Below, in pieces: positions 39,125 to 49,976 of a DNA stretch of 64,000 nt. Below the pieces are notes generated by a model, which saw nothing but the letters and a program-made list of their open reading frames with translations, did not search any database and was not told where the DNA came from. The position numbers and the translations under genes are program-made. How positions within the stretch are numbered: position 1 is the first letter of the stretch; each line of letters starts with the position of its first letter. The stretch comes from Burkholderia singularis (GTDB lineage Bacteria > Pseudomonadota > Gammaproteobacteria > Burkholderiales > Burkholderiaceae), in NCBI RefSeq assembly GCF_900176645.1, contig NZ_FXAN01000032.1, positions 1 through 64,000 on the forward strand, written 5' to 3'.

Positions 39125-41032
39125 ATGGTTTCGATACGCCTGCCCGACGGCTCGATTCGCCAGTACGAGCATCCGGTGACGGTCGCCGAAGTCGCGGCGT
39201 CGATCGGTCCCGGCCTCGCGAAGGCTGCGCTCGGCGGCAAGCTGGACGGCGAACTCGTCGATATGTCCGCGCTGATCGATCGCGACGCATCGCTTGCGAT
39301 CGTCACGGACAAGGATGCGGACGGTCTCGACATCATCCGTCACTCGACGGCCCACCTGCTCGCCTATGCGGTCAAGGAACTGTATCCGGAAGCCCAGGTA
39401 ACGATCGGCCCCGTGATCGACAGCGGTTTCTATTATGACTTCTCGTACAGCCGGCCTTTCACGCCGGAGGATCTCGAGAAGATCGAAAAGCGGATGCAGG
39501 AGCTCGCGAAGAAGGACGAACCGGTCACGCGCCGCGTCGTGTCGCGCGACGAGGCCGTTGCGTACTTCCGGGGCATCGGCGAGAAATACAAGGCCGAGAT
39601 CATTGAATCGATTCCGTCGAGCGACGAGATCAAACTGTATTCGCACGGCGGCTTCACCGATTTGTGCCGCGGCCCTCACGTGCCGTCGACCGGCAAGTTG
39701 AAGGTCTTCAAGCTGATGAAGGTGGCGGGCGCGTACTGGCGCGGCGATTCGAGGAACGAGCAGTTGCAGCGGATCTACGGCACCGCGTGGACGAAAAAGG
39801 AAGACCAGGACGCGTATCTGCACATGCTCGAAGAGGCGGAAAAGCGCGATCACCGCAAGCTCGGCAAGCAGCTCGATCTGTTCCATATTCAGGAAGAGTC
39901 GCCCGGCATGGTGTTCTGGCATCCGAAGGGATGGACGCTGTGGCAGCAGGTCGAACAGTACATGCGCCGCCGGCTGAATGACGCGGGCTATCTCGAGATC
40001 AAGACGCCGATGATCATGGACCGCTCGCTGTGGGAGGCGTCGGGCCATTGGCAGAACTATCGCGACAACATGTTTACGACAGAGTCGGAGAAGCGCGACT
40101 ACGCGATCAAGCCGATGAACTGTCCGGGGCACGTGCAGGTGTTCAAGCACGGGTTGCGTTCGTACCGCGATCTGCCGCTGCGTTACGCGGAATTCGGCTC
40201 GTGCCATCGCAACGAGGCGTCGGGCGCGCTGCACGGGCTGATGCGCGTGCGCGGCTTCGTGCAGGACGATGCGCACATCTTTTGCACGGAAGGCCAGATC
40301 AATGCCGAGGCGATCGCGTTCAACAAGCTTGCGATGAGCGTCTACGACGATTTCGGCTTCGAGCGCATCGACATCAAGCTGTCGCTGCGTCCGGAGCAGC
40401 GGATGGGCTCGGACGAGACTTGGGATCACGCGGAAGAAGGCCTGCGCAACGCGCTGAAGGCGTGCGGCCTCGAGTGGGAGGAGCTGCCGGGCGAGGGCGC
40501 GTTCTATGGCCCGAAGATCGAGTACCACATCAAGGACGCGCTTGGCCGTTCGTGGCAGTGCGGCACGCTGCAGCTCGACATGCTGCTGCCGGAGCGGCTC
40601 GGCGCGGAGTACGTCGCCGAGGACAATAGCCGCCGCCGGCCGGTGATGCTGCATCGGGCGATTGTCGGTTCGATGGAGCGTTTTCTCGGCATTCTGATTG
40701 AGCACCATGCTGGTGCAATGCCGATTTGGCTTGCCCCGGTGCAGGCGGTTGTGCTGAATATCGCTGAAAGTCAGGCTGAATATGCGCAATCTGTTGCTCA
40801 AACATTGCAAAAACAAGGGGTTAGAGCGTCGGTTGATTTGCGCAACGAGAAAATTAGCTATAAAATACGCGAGCACACGCTCGAAAAAGTTCCCTACCTG
40901 CTCGTCGTAGGCGATAAGGAGCGTGAAGCGCAAACGGTAGCCGTGCGTGCCCGTGGCGGCGTCGATCTGGGGGTTCTCCCGGTCGAGGCCTTTGTTGAGC
41001 GCCTGCGTGGAGAAATCCAGGCGTTCAAGTAA
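39125..41032 (+). CDS. thrS: Threonyl-tRNA synthetase
   Basis: Class II synthetase of 635 residues charging tRNA-Thr, with an N-terminal TGS domain ([20 protein letters not shown]), an editing domain ([20 protein letters not shown]) and the catalytic core. Motif 2 is seen as [26 protein letters not shown] contributes zinc ligands. The C-terminal anticodon-binding domain begins near residue 535. It is first gene of the translation cluster thrS-infC-rpmI-rplT-pheS-pheT-ihfA. Confidence 0.98.
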   Translation: MVSIRLPDGSIRQYEHPVTVAEVAASIGPGLAKAALGGKLDGELVDMSALIDRDASLAIVTDKDADGLDIIRHSTAHLLAYAVKELYPEAQVTIGPVIDSGFYYDFSYSRPFTPEDLEKIEKRMQELAKKDEPVTRRVVSRDEAVAYFRGIGEKYKAEIIESIPSSDEIKLYSHGGFTDLCRGPHVPSTGKLKVFKLMKVAGAYWRGDSRNEQLQRIYGTAWTKKEDQDAYLHMLEEAEKRDHRKLGKQLDLFHIQEESPGMVFWHPKGWTLWQQVEQYMRRRLNDAGYLEIKTPMIMDRSLWEASGHWQNYRDNMFTTESEKRDYAIKPMNCPGHVQVFKHGLRSYRDLPLRYAEFGSCHRNEASGALHGLMRVRGFVQDDAHIFCTEGQINAEAIAFNKLAMSVYDDFGFERIDIKLSLRPEQRMGSDETWDHAEEGLRNALKACGLEWEELPGEGAFYGPKIEYHIKDALGRSWQCGTLQLDMLLPERLGAEYVAEDNSRRRPVMLHRAIVGSMERFLGILIEHHAGAMPIWLAPVQAVVLNIAESQAEYAQSVAQTLQKQGVRASVDLRNEKISYKIREHTLEKVPYLLVVGDKEREAQTVAVRARGGVDLGVLPVEAFVERLRGEIQAFK

Positions 41033-41081
41033 CCGCCCTGGCAGCGCGGCTCGTTTTTTTAATTTTTAGAGGAAACGTAAC

Positions 41082-41606
41082 ATCGCTACTGATAAGTCGT
41101 CGCATCGCATCAACGGTGAAATTACTGCGCCGGAAGTGCGTCTGGTCGGAATCGAGAACGAACCGCTCGGTATCGTAAAGCTCGCCGATGCTTTCCGTAA
41201 ATCGGAGGAACTGGATGTTGATCTGGTGGAAATCGCGCCGCAGGCGGTTCCGCCAGTTTGCCGCTTGATGGATTACGGCAAGTTCAAGTACCAGGAAGCC
41301 AAGAAGCAGCATGAGGCGAAGCTGAAGCAGAAGGTCATCCAGGTCAAGGAAGTCAAATTCCGCCCGGGTACCGATGACGGTGATTACAACGTCAAGCTTC
41401 GCAACCTCGTGCGCTTCCTCGAGGAAGGCGACAAGACGAAGATCACGTTGCGTTTCCGCGGCCGCGAAATGGCTCACCAGGAAATCGGCATGCGCATGCT
41501 CGAGCGTTTGCGCACCGATCTCGAGGAAGTGGGCCAGGTCGAGCAGATGCCGAAGATGGAAGGGCGCCAGATGATCATGGTGCTCTCGCCGAAGAAGAAG
41601 AAGTAA
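41082..41606 (+). CDS. infC: Translation initiation factor IF-3, with AUC start codon
   Basis: IF-3 (174 residues) keeps the 30S subunit free and checks start codon pairing. The N-terminal domain begins [20 protein letters not shown] and the C-terminal domain has [18 protein letters not shown]. No ATG, GTG or TTG fits the conserved N-terminus. An ATC at 41082 lies 8 bp after AGAGGA and gives exactly the family start, so the start codon is AUC. This parallels E. coli infC (AUU), where the rare start allows IF-3 to repress its own synthesis. A GTG at 41136 would delete 18 conserved residues. Confidence 0.93.
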
Positions 41607-41796
41607 CCGGCCTGCGCGCGACATGCGCGCGGCTTTGCAGTGGTTCGGCGTGTCGCCCTGTCGGGGCGGCACGCTAGAAACGACGGCGGCTGCTTGCAGC
41701 GCGCCGTACACAAGTGGACTGGGTTTCGAAGGGCGGGTCAGGGGCGAAGAGCCAACCGCACACCCATCTCCATCAAATAAACTGGAGTTGTTCGTC

Positions 41797-41994
41797 ATGC
41801 CTAAGATGAAGACCAAGAAGAGCGCTGCCAAGCGCTTCGTGGTGCGTCCGGGCGGCACCGTCAAGCGCGGTCAAGCCTTCAAGCGCCACATCCTGACCAA
41901 GAAAACCACGAAGAACAAGCGCCATCTGCGCGGCGCCACGGCAGTTCATGATTCCGATCTGAACTCCGTCCGCGCGATGCTCCCGTTCGCGTAA
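41797..41994 (+). CDS. rpmI: 50S ribosomal protein L35
   Basis: A basic 65-residue protein starting [20 protein letters not shown], the standard L35 sequence, ending [15 protein letters not shown] lies upstream of the ATG. It is followed 30 bp later by rplT. The 190-bp spacer after infC contains several GC hairpins and could host the L20-binding control site known in other bacteria, though no clear pseudoknot was identified. Confidence 0.98.
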
Positions 41995-42024
41995 GCCCTC
42001 AACCGATACTCACAGGAGAGAAAC

Positions 42025-42384
42025 ATGCCTCGAGTCAAACGTGGGGTAACCGCACGGGCCCGCCACAAGAAGATCATCAACCTGGCCAAGGGTTATCGCG
42101 GCCGCCGCAATAACGTCTACCGCATCGCCAAGCAGGCGGTGATGCGCGCGGGCCAGTATGCGTATCGCGATCGCCGCAACAAGAAGCGTGTGTTCCGCGC
42201 ACTGTGGATCACGCGTATCAATGCGGCCGTGCGTCAGCACGACATGACCTACAGCGTGTTCATCAACGGCCTGAAGAAGGCGTCGATCGAACTCGACCGC
42301 AAGGTGCTGGCCGACATGGCGGTGTTCGACAAGGCTGCTTTTGCCGCGATCGTCAAGCAGGTGAAAGCCGCCGTTGCAGCCTAA
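42025..42384 (+). CDS. rplT: 50S ribosomal protein L20
   Basis: A basic 119-residue protein with [20 protein letters not shown], then [20 protein letters not shown], the standard L20 sequence. It binds 23S rRNA early in assembly and in many bacteria represses its own operon. AGGAGAG lies 5 bp before the ATG. An intrinsic terminator follows before pheS. Confidence 0.98.
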
Positions 42385-42452
42385 TTGCGAGATTAGCACT
42401 GCGTGGTCAGTTGCAGCGATGCTCCGGTAATCTCGGCCGCTGCAGCGAAAAC

Positions 42453-42476
42453 GGGGCTCTTCCGAGCCCCTTTTTT
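42453..42476 (+). terminator. Intrinsic terminator between rplT and pheS
   Basis: GGGGCTC-TTCC-GAGCCCC (42453-42470) is followed by six T. It separates the ribosomal-protein genes from pheST. No Phe-rich leader peptide was found before it, so E. coli-type attenuation is not supported. Confidence 0.88.
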
Positions 42477-42545
42477 GTTGGGTCGGGCGCTTTCGTGTCG
42501 TCGCGGATGCGCGCTGAACCCTTGACGTGGGAAGTGAAGGGACCA

Positions 42546-43559
42546 ATGGATCTGGATCAGATTGTCGCCGATGCGAAGCAGTCGTTCGAAGGGGCTGCCG
42601 ATATCACCACGCTCGAGAACGAAAAGGCGCGCTTCCTCGGTAAGTCGGGCGTGTTGACCGAGCGGCTGAAGAACCTCGGCAAGCTCGATCCCGACGCGCG
42701 CAAGGCGGAAGGCGCGCGAATCAACGTCGCGAAGCAGCAGGTCGAGGCCGCGCTCAACGCGCGCCGCCAAGCGCTCGCCGATGCGCTGTTGAATCAGCGT
42801 CTTGCCGCCGAGGCGATCGACGTCACGCTGCCCGGCCGCGGCGCGGGCACGGGCAGCCTGCATCCGGTGATGCGCACCTGGGAGCGCGTCGAGCAGATTT
42901 TCCGCTCGATCGGCTTCGACGTGGCCGACGGCCCCGAGATCGAAACGGATTGGTACAACTTTACTGCGCTGAACAGCCCGGAGAACCATCCAGCGCGTTC
43001 GATGCAGGATACGTTTTACATCGACGGCAAGGACGCCGACGGCCGTCCGCTGCTGCTGCGTACCCATACGAGTCCGATGCAGGTCCGCTACGCGCGGATG
43101 AACCGGCCGCCGATCAAGGTGATTGCGCCGGGCCGCACGTATCGCGTCGACAGCGACGCGACGCACTCGCCGATGTTCAACCAGGTCGAAGGGCTGTGGA
43201 TTGACGAGAACGTCAGCTTCGCGGATCTAAAAGGCGTCTACACCGATTTTCTGAAGAAATTCTTCGAGCGCGACGATATTCTCGTGCGTTTTCGCCCGTC
43301 GTACTTTCCCTTTACCGAGCCGTCGGCCGAGATCGACATGATGTTCGAGCACGGCAAGAACGCGGGCAAATGGCTTGAGATCTCCGGTTCGGGGCAGGTG
43401 CATCCGACCGTGATCCGCAACATGGGCTTCGATCCCGAGCGCTACATCGGCTTTGCGTTCGGCAGCGGCCTCGAGCGGCTGACGATGCTGCGCTACGGTG
43501 TGCAGGATCTGCGTCTGTTCTTCGAGAACGATCTGCGTTTCCTGCGGCAATTCGCCTGA
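42546..43559 (+). CDS. pheS: Phenylalanyl-tRNA synthetase alpha subunit
   Basis: Catalytic subunit (337 residues) of the alpha2-beta2 enzyme. The N-terminal coiled-coil ([20 protein letters not shown]) precedes the class II core, with motif 2 in [16 protein letters not shown] and the phenylalanine pocket segment [17 protein letters not shown]. Motif 3 is [18 protein letters not shown]. The ATG at 42546 matches the family start MDLDQIV; the frame opens further upstream. pheT follows by 88 bp. Confidence 0.97.
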   Translation: MDLDQIVADAKQSFEGAADITTLENEKARFLGKSGVLTERLKNLGKLDPDARKAEGARINVAKQQVEAALNARRQALADALLNQRLAAEAIDVTLPGRGAGTGSLHPVMRTWERVEQIFRSIGFDVADGPEIETDWYNFTALNSPENHPARSMQDTFYIDGKDADGRPLLLRTHTSPMQVRYARMNRPPIKVIAPGRTYRVDSDATHSPMFNQVEGLWIDENVSFADLKGVYTDFLKKFFERDDILVRFRPSYFPFTEPSAEIDMMFEHGKNAGKWLEISGSGQVHPTVIRNMGFDPERYIGFAFGSGLERLTMLRYGVQDLRLFFENDLRFLRQFA

Positions 43560-43647
43560 CCCGCGCGACCGCCTCGCTCCGCGCCCGGCGGACCGCGCCG
43601 AATGCCGCGCCGGGCCTCGATCCAACCTGTTTCGAACGTGGACTTCC

Positions 43648-46080
<2,433 letters not shown>

Positions 46081-46152
46081 TGCGCAGGAAGTGGCGTGTA
46101 GCCGCTTTCGGCCGATGTTTTATCCCAGTTTGACGCGCTGGTTTTGCAGAAT

Positions 46153-46557
46153 ATGAACGACATGAACTCGAGTGAATTCGAAGCCCTTCTGACGGCGCAA
46201 CGCAGCGCCATGACCCGCGACGTGCCTGCGCCGTCGGCGCCGGGCGATACGCCCACGCTGACGAAGGCCGAGCTGGCCGAACTGCTGTTCGACAGCGTCG
46301 GCCTCAACAAGCGCGAAGCGAAGGACATGGTCGAAGCGTTCTTCGAGGTGATCCGCGATGCGCTTGAAAACGGCGAAAGCGTGAAGTTGTCGGGCTTCGG
46401 TAATTTTCAGCTCCGCGACAAGCCGCAGCGGCCGGGGCGCAATCCGAAGACGGGCGAAGCGATTCCGATCGCCGCGCGCCGCGTCGTGACGTTTCATGCG
46501 AGCCAGAAGCTGAAGGCGCTCGTCGAAAACGGCGCCGAGTCGAATCTAGTGCGCTGA
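46153..46557 (+). CDS. ihfA: Integration host factor alpha subunit
   Basis: Sequence-specific DNA-bending protein; works with IhfB in recombination and sigma-54 promoters. The core ([20 protein letters not shown] through the [23 protein letters not shown]-intercalating arm) matches IhfA. At 134 residues it is about 35 longer than the E. coli protein because of a polar N-terminal extension. The ATG at 46153 is chosen; an in-frame TTG at 46144 and an internal ATG are possible. It follows pheT as expected. Confidence 0.93.
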   Translation: MNDMNSSEFEALLTAQRSAMTRDVPAPSAPGDTPTLTKAELAELLFDSVGLNKREAKDMVEAFFEVIRDALENGESVKLSGFGNFQLRDKPQRPGRNPKTGEAIPIAARRVVTFHASQKLKALVENGAESNLVR

Positions 46558-46616
46558 AACTGGCGCTTCGCCCACGCGCGACGCGCCCGCGCGCCCTTAC
46601 CGACGGTTAACTGACG

Positions 46617-47036
46617 ATGACGTCGACGGTTGAAAAAGTCGTGTTGCCACCGATTCCCGCGAAGCGCTATTTCACGATCGGGGAAGTGAGCGAACTGTGC
46701 GGCGTCAAGCCGCACGTGCTGCGGTATTGGGAGCAGGAGTTTACGCAGTTGCGTCCGGTGAAGCGGCGCGGAAATCGCCGCTATTATCAGCATCACGAGG
46801 TATTGCTGATCCGGCGGATTCGCGAACTGCTCTACGAACAAGGGTTCACGATCAACGGGGCGCGCAACCGCCTCGACACCGTCGGCAGCGGGCGTGGCGC
46901 GAGCGATTCGGCCGCGGCGGAGGGGCAGCCGGAGTCGCCGGTGCACCATGCGCCGGCGGCGGATGAAACGGTCGATGTCGCGCAGTTGCGCAATGCGCTG
47001 CTCGACGTGATCGAGAGTCTGAAGCGCGGCAGCTGA
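46617..47036 (+). CDS. MerR-family transcriptional regulator
   Basis: A 139-residue regulator with the winged helix KRYFTIGEVSELCGVKPHVL, then RRGNRRYYQHHEVLLIRRIR, typical of MerR. The short C-terminal region (about 60 residues) is Ala/Glu-rich with no cysteines, so it is not a metal sensor of the classical kind. This gene regularly follows ihfA in beta-proteobacteria and is of unknown target. Confidence 0.88.
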   Translation: MTSTVEKVVLPPIPAKRYFTIGEVSELCGVKPHVLRYWEQEFTQLRPVKRRGNRRYYQHHEVLLIRRIRELLYEQGFTINGARNRLDTVGSGRGASDSAAAEGQPESPVHHAPAADETVDVAQLRNALLDVIESLKRGS

Positions 47037-47087
47037 TCCCATCGATCCGATCCGCCCCCGGTACGATTGACCGGCCCGCCGCCACGG

Positions 47088-49316
47088 TTACGGCGCGAGC
47101 GGGTCCTTCTTGCCGAGGTCGACGAGCAGCGTGCCGTCTGCCGCCATCTGCACCGAACCCTGTGAAACCTGATCGCGATAGCCGTAAAGATCGAAGCGCA
47201 CACGCGCTTGCGTCGAGTTCCGGATCAGTGCGCGCGCGTTCAGCTCGAGCACGTTGAACATTTTCATGTCGCCGTTTTCCAGCCACATATAGCTTGCCGG
47301 CAACGAGGCGGGCGGGTGCAAGACGGGAGTGTCGGTTGCCGGGCTGAACGTCAGGCGCAGCCCATCGGGCTCGACCGTCGCTTGCGACATGCGGCCGGCC
47401 AGCACAGGGGGCGGAAACACCATGTATTGGTCCAGCACGAGCTGATCGCCGCGCAACTCGGCGCCGCGGCGCTTGAGCGGCGCGAGCGTCGACAACTCGA
47501 TGCCGAGCGCCCGCAACAGCTTCGCCTGCGGCACGCCGAGCACGCTTACCTGCGACGGCGTGAACGCGAGATGGCGTTCGTCGACGAGCGTCAATGTGCC
47601 CTCCATATCAGCCGGCAGCCACACACCGGGCGGCACCTGGTTCCACAGCTTGAGGCCGCCTTGCACGCGCAGGTTGCCGCCGTTGGCGCTCAGCTTCAGA
47701 TCGTTCAGCGAGCGCGGCGAATAGTCGAGCAGATACCGGTTGAAGAGATCCGACATCGCTTGCCACGGCGCGAGCACCGAGCCGCTCAGAATCCGGATGT
47801 CGTATTGATTCGGATCGTCGAGGTCGACCGGTTCGCCGGCACGTTTTGCGGTGAGCTGTACGACGAGATCGTCGACGCGAAAGCCGATGTTGTCGGCGAT
47901 GTAGAAATCGGCGTTGTGCAGATGGATGGTGGTCGGGCGGCTCGATACGCGGCGCTCGGTCGGCCGCGCCGGTGCGCCGGCGTTGCGGTTGACGGCGATT
48001 TTGCGAAAACCCGGTTGCGCGGCGGGGCCGCGCGCGTCGACGAGCGCGAACGCCTGCCATTGCCGGCGCGCGGCTTCGAGGTCCGTTTGCTGATCGGCCA
48101 GCAGGCTGTCATTGAGCCGGGCGGACGCGGCGCCGAACGTCGGCGCGCTGCCCGGCCGGTTGAGTTTCGCGTAGGACGGCATCCGGATGGTTATTGCCCC
48201 CGTATTGTCGAAATTGAAATACCCAGCGCTGACCTGGTCGCGATAGTGATAAAGATCCAGTACGAACGGCTCGTTTGCGCTGGCGTCGCGCATCGGGCCG
48301 ATCACCAGGTTCGCGTTCATCGGCATCGAGCGCATGAATTTCACGTCGCCGCCGCGGATATACATCGCCTGCTTGGGGGCGGAATCGGGTAAGGCGAAGC
48401 CGGCCCGCGAGCCGTCGTCGAGCGAGAGATCGACGCCGCCCGGCGTGATCCTGAGCGCGGTGATCGTGAGGTTCAGGCGCGGCGGCGGCATCAGTTTGCC
48501 GATGTCGAGCACGAGATCGTCCCCGGTCAGCCGCGCGATCGGCGTATCGATCTTCAGCAGATCCGACATCTTCACGTTCGCGGCGCGCATCACAGGATTC
48601 GCGTTGATTCCCGACACGCGGATCGAGACCGGACGGAACACGAGCTTGGTTCGATCCACGATGTCGAGGCGGCCCGTCAACGAGAACGGCACCCAGCCGT
48701 TGCGCTGCATTTCGCCCTGCAGGTGGATGACGCCGTCGCCGGCCGATACGTGCAGCTTACGCAGCGGCGCGTTGCGGTAGCCGAAGATGTAGCCGTTGAA
48801 GAGCGTGGTGAGTTTGGCGTCGTCGAGCGTGACGGCGCCGCGATGCACGTCGATCTCGAAGCTGGTCGGATCGTCGAGCACGATCGGCGCGCCGGCCTGC
48901 GTCGGCACGAGCGTTGCCGACAATCGATGCACATAGAAGCCGATGTCGCCGACGATGCGCAAATCGATGTCGCGCAGGAACGTCAGCGCTGCGCTTTGGC
49001 CGGAGTCGCGTAACGTCAGCGGACGCGGTTGGGTGAGCTTGATGGATGCGAGCGATGGCACGGTGCGGGCGATTTGTTGCTCGCGTGCAAGGCGATCGGC
49101 TTTCGCGCGTTCGATCGACGTGGCCGCCTGCGTGCCGTTGCCGTCGCTCGTCGCGGATTGGGCGCATCCGGTGCTGAGCAACGCGAGTGCGGCCGCCGTT
49201 GCCGCGCATGAGCGTAAGAATCCGTGAGAAACCGAAACGGCGCTGCGCGGCATGCGCGGTGGATGCACAGTGCGAAAGACGTGCGTGCGCTCGACGCACT
49301 GGACCGATGTGCGCAT
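47088..49316 (-). CDS. Large lipoprotein with two tandem homologous halves
   Basis: A 742-residue secreted protein. A hydrophobic segment (LRSCAATAAALALLSTGC) ends in a lipobox, so it is probably an outer-membrane lipoprotein. The body is two repeats of about 300 residues. DIGFYVHRLSATLVPTQAGA in repeat 1 matches NIGFRVDDLVVQLTAKRAGE in repeat 2; RNAPLRKLHVSAGDGVIHLQG matches the SLNDLKLSANGGNLRVQG region; and LDLYHYRDQVSAG matches FDLYGYRDQVSQG. The fold recalls lipid-binding DUF2993/LmeA-type domains, but no function is assigned. AGGGAGA supports the ATG at 49316; the ATG at 49253 would give a more normal signal peptide. Confidence 0.75.
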   Translation of the reverse strand: MRTSVQCVERTHVFRTVHPPRMPRSAVSVSHGFLRSCAATAAALALLSTGCAQSATSDGNGTQAATSIERAKADRLAREQQIARTVPSLASIKLTQPRPLTLRDSGQSAALTFLRDIDLRIVGDIGFYVHRLSATLVPTQAGAPIVLDDPTSFEIDVHRGAVTLDDAKLTTLFNGYIFGYRNAPLRKLHVSAGDGVIHLQGEMQRNGWVPFSLTGRLDIVDRTKLVFRPVSIRVSGINANPVMRAANVKMSDLLKIDTPIARLTGDDLVLDIGKLMPPPRLNLTITALRITPGGVDLSLDDGSRAGFALPDSAPKQAMYIRGGDVKFMRSMPMNANLVIGPMRDASANEPFVLDLYHYRDQVSAGYFNFDNTGAITIRMPSYAKLNRPGSAPTFGAASARLNDSLLADQQTDLEAARRQWQAFALVDARGPAAQPGFRKIAVNRNAGAPARPTERRVSSRPTTIHLHNADFYIADNIGFRVDDLVVQLTAKRAGEPVDLDDPNQYDIRILSGSVLAPWQAMSDLFNRYLLDYSPRSLNDLKLSANGGNLRVQGGLKLWNQVPPGVWLPADMEGTLTLVDERHLAFTPSQVSVLGVPQAKLLRALGIELSTLAPLKRRGAELRGDQLVLDQYMVFPPPVLAGRMSQATVEPDGLRLTFSPATDTPVLHPPASLPASYMWLENGDMKMFNVLELNARALIRNSTQARVRFDLYGYRDQVSQGSVQMAADGTLLVDLGKKDPLAP

Positions 49317-49976
49317 GGTTGCTGTCTCCCTGTATTTGTCGTGGCGGCCGTCGCGCGGGTGCGCGCATCGGCCGCCCTGTGGGGCAAGTGTGACACGATG
49401 GGGTAGAGGAGCAGCACCAAACGTGGGGGCGTCGTGTTGCATTGCGCAAAGGGCGCGCCGCGGCGGAGCATGCCGGAACTCTGTCTAGGCAGCTTAAACA
49501 CGCGGCCGATGCGGGGCGAATCGTCGTGCGTTTAGCGGGCGAAGCTCCCGCCGGGCGGCTCGCGCGCATGACTGGGGCATGCGATTTGGCACGCGTTATC
49601 GTCCAGTTCTTCGCACGTCGTTTTGCAAGAATGTCTCACGCGCGCATGCTTTAACATAACGACTATTCGCCCCCGACATTTGATGCCGCATTCCCTCTAC
49701 CGTCTAAAGAGCAGACGCTGTTTTTCTGAATGATCGTGTTTTGTTTCTCTTTCATTTTTCTTGTAATTGATAAATGAATTTCTGAAATCCCACGTCGAAT
49801 GCGATATCGGCGGCGTATGACGCGCGACGGGCCGTGACTGAATGCGGGCGAGCGCGCGGGATATGCCGCGGACGGCCGTGTTGTACGGATCGCGGAAACC
49901 TTATAATCTCTCCCCGGTGAGTGGCGGCACCTCTCGTAGCAGTTTCATTGAAACGTAACAAGAGCGAGGATGCAGC
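49317..49976. other. 660-bp divergent spacer before the FkbH-like gene
   Basis: No gene is supported. The middle part (about 49640-49790) is AT-rich compared with the window. The right end carries the FkbH-like gene's promoter. The left end holds the ribosome binding site and promoter of the lipoprotein gene. Confidence 0.5.
49902..49907 (+). promoter_or_regulatory. Probable -10 element for the FkbH-like gene
   Basis: A perfect TATAAT lies 69 bp before the ATG. A TTGTAC 15 bp upstream is a poor -35 candidate. The predicted leader is about 60 nt and contains GAGGA before the start codon. Confidence 0.5.

Noticed and set aside
41607..41796. L20-type autoregulatory pseudoknot upstream of rpmI
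   Set aside because: GC hairpins are present but no specific pseudoknot or 23S-like site could be identified by eye.
42385..42460. pheL-type attenuation leader before pheS
   Set aside because: No short ORF with clustered Phe codons precedes the terminator.
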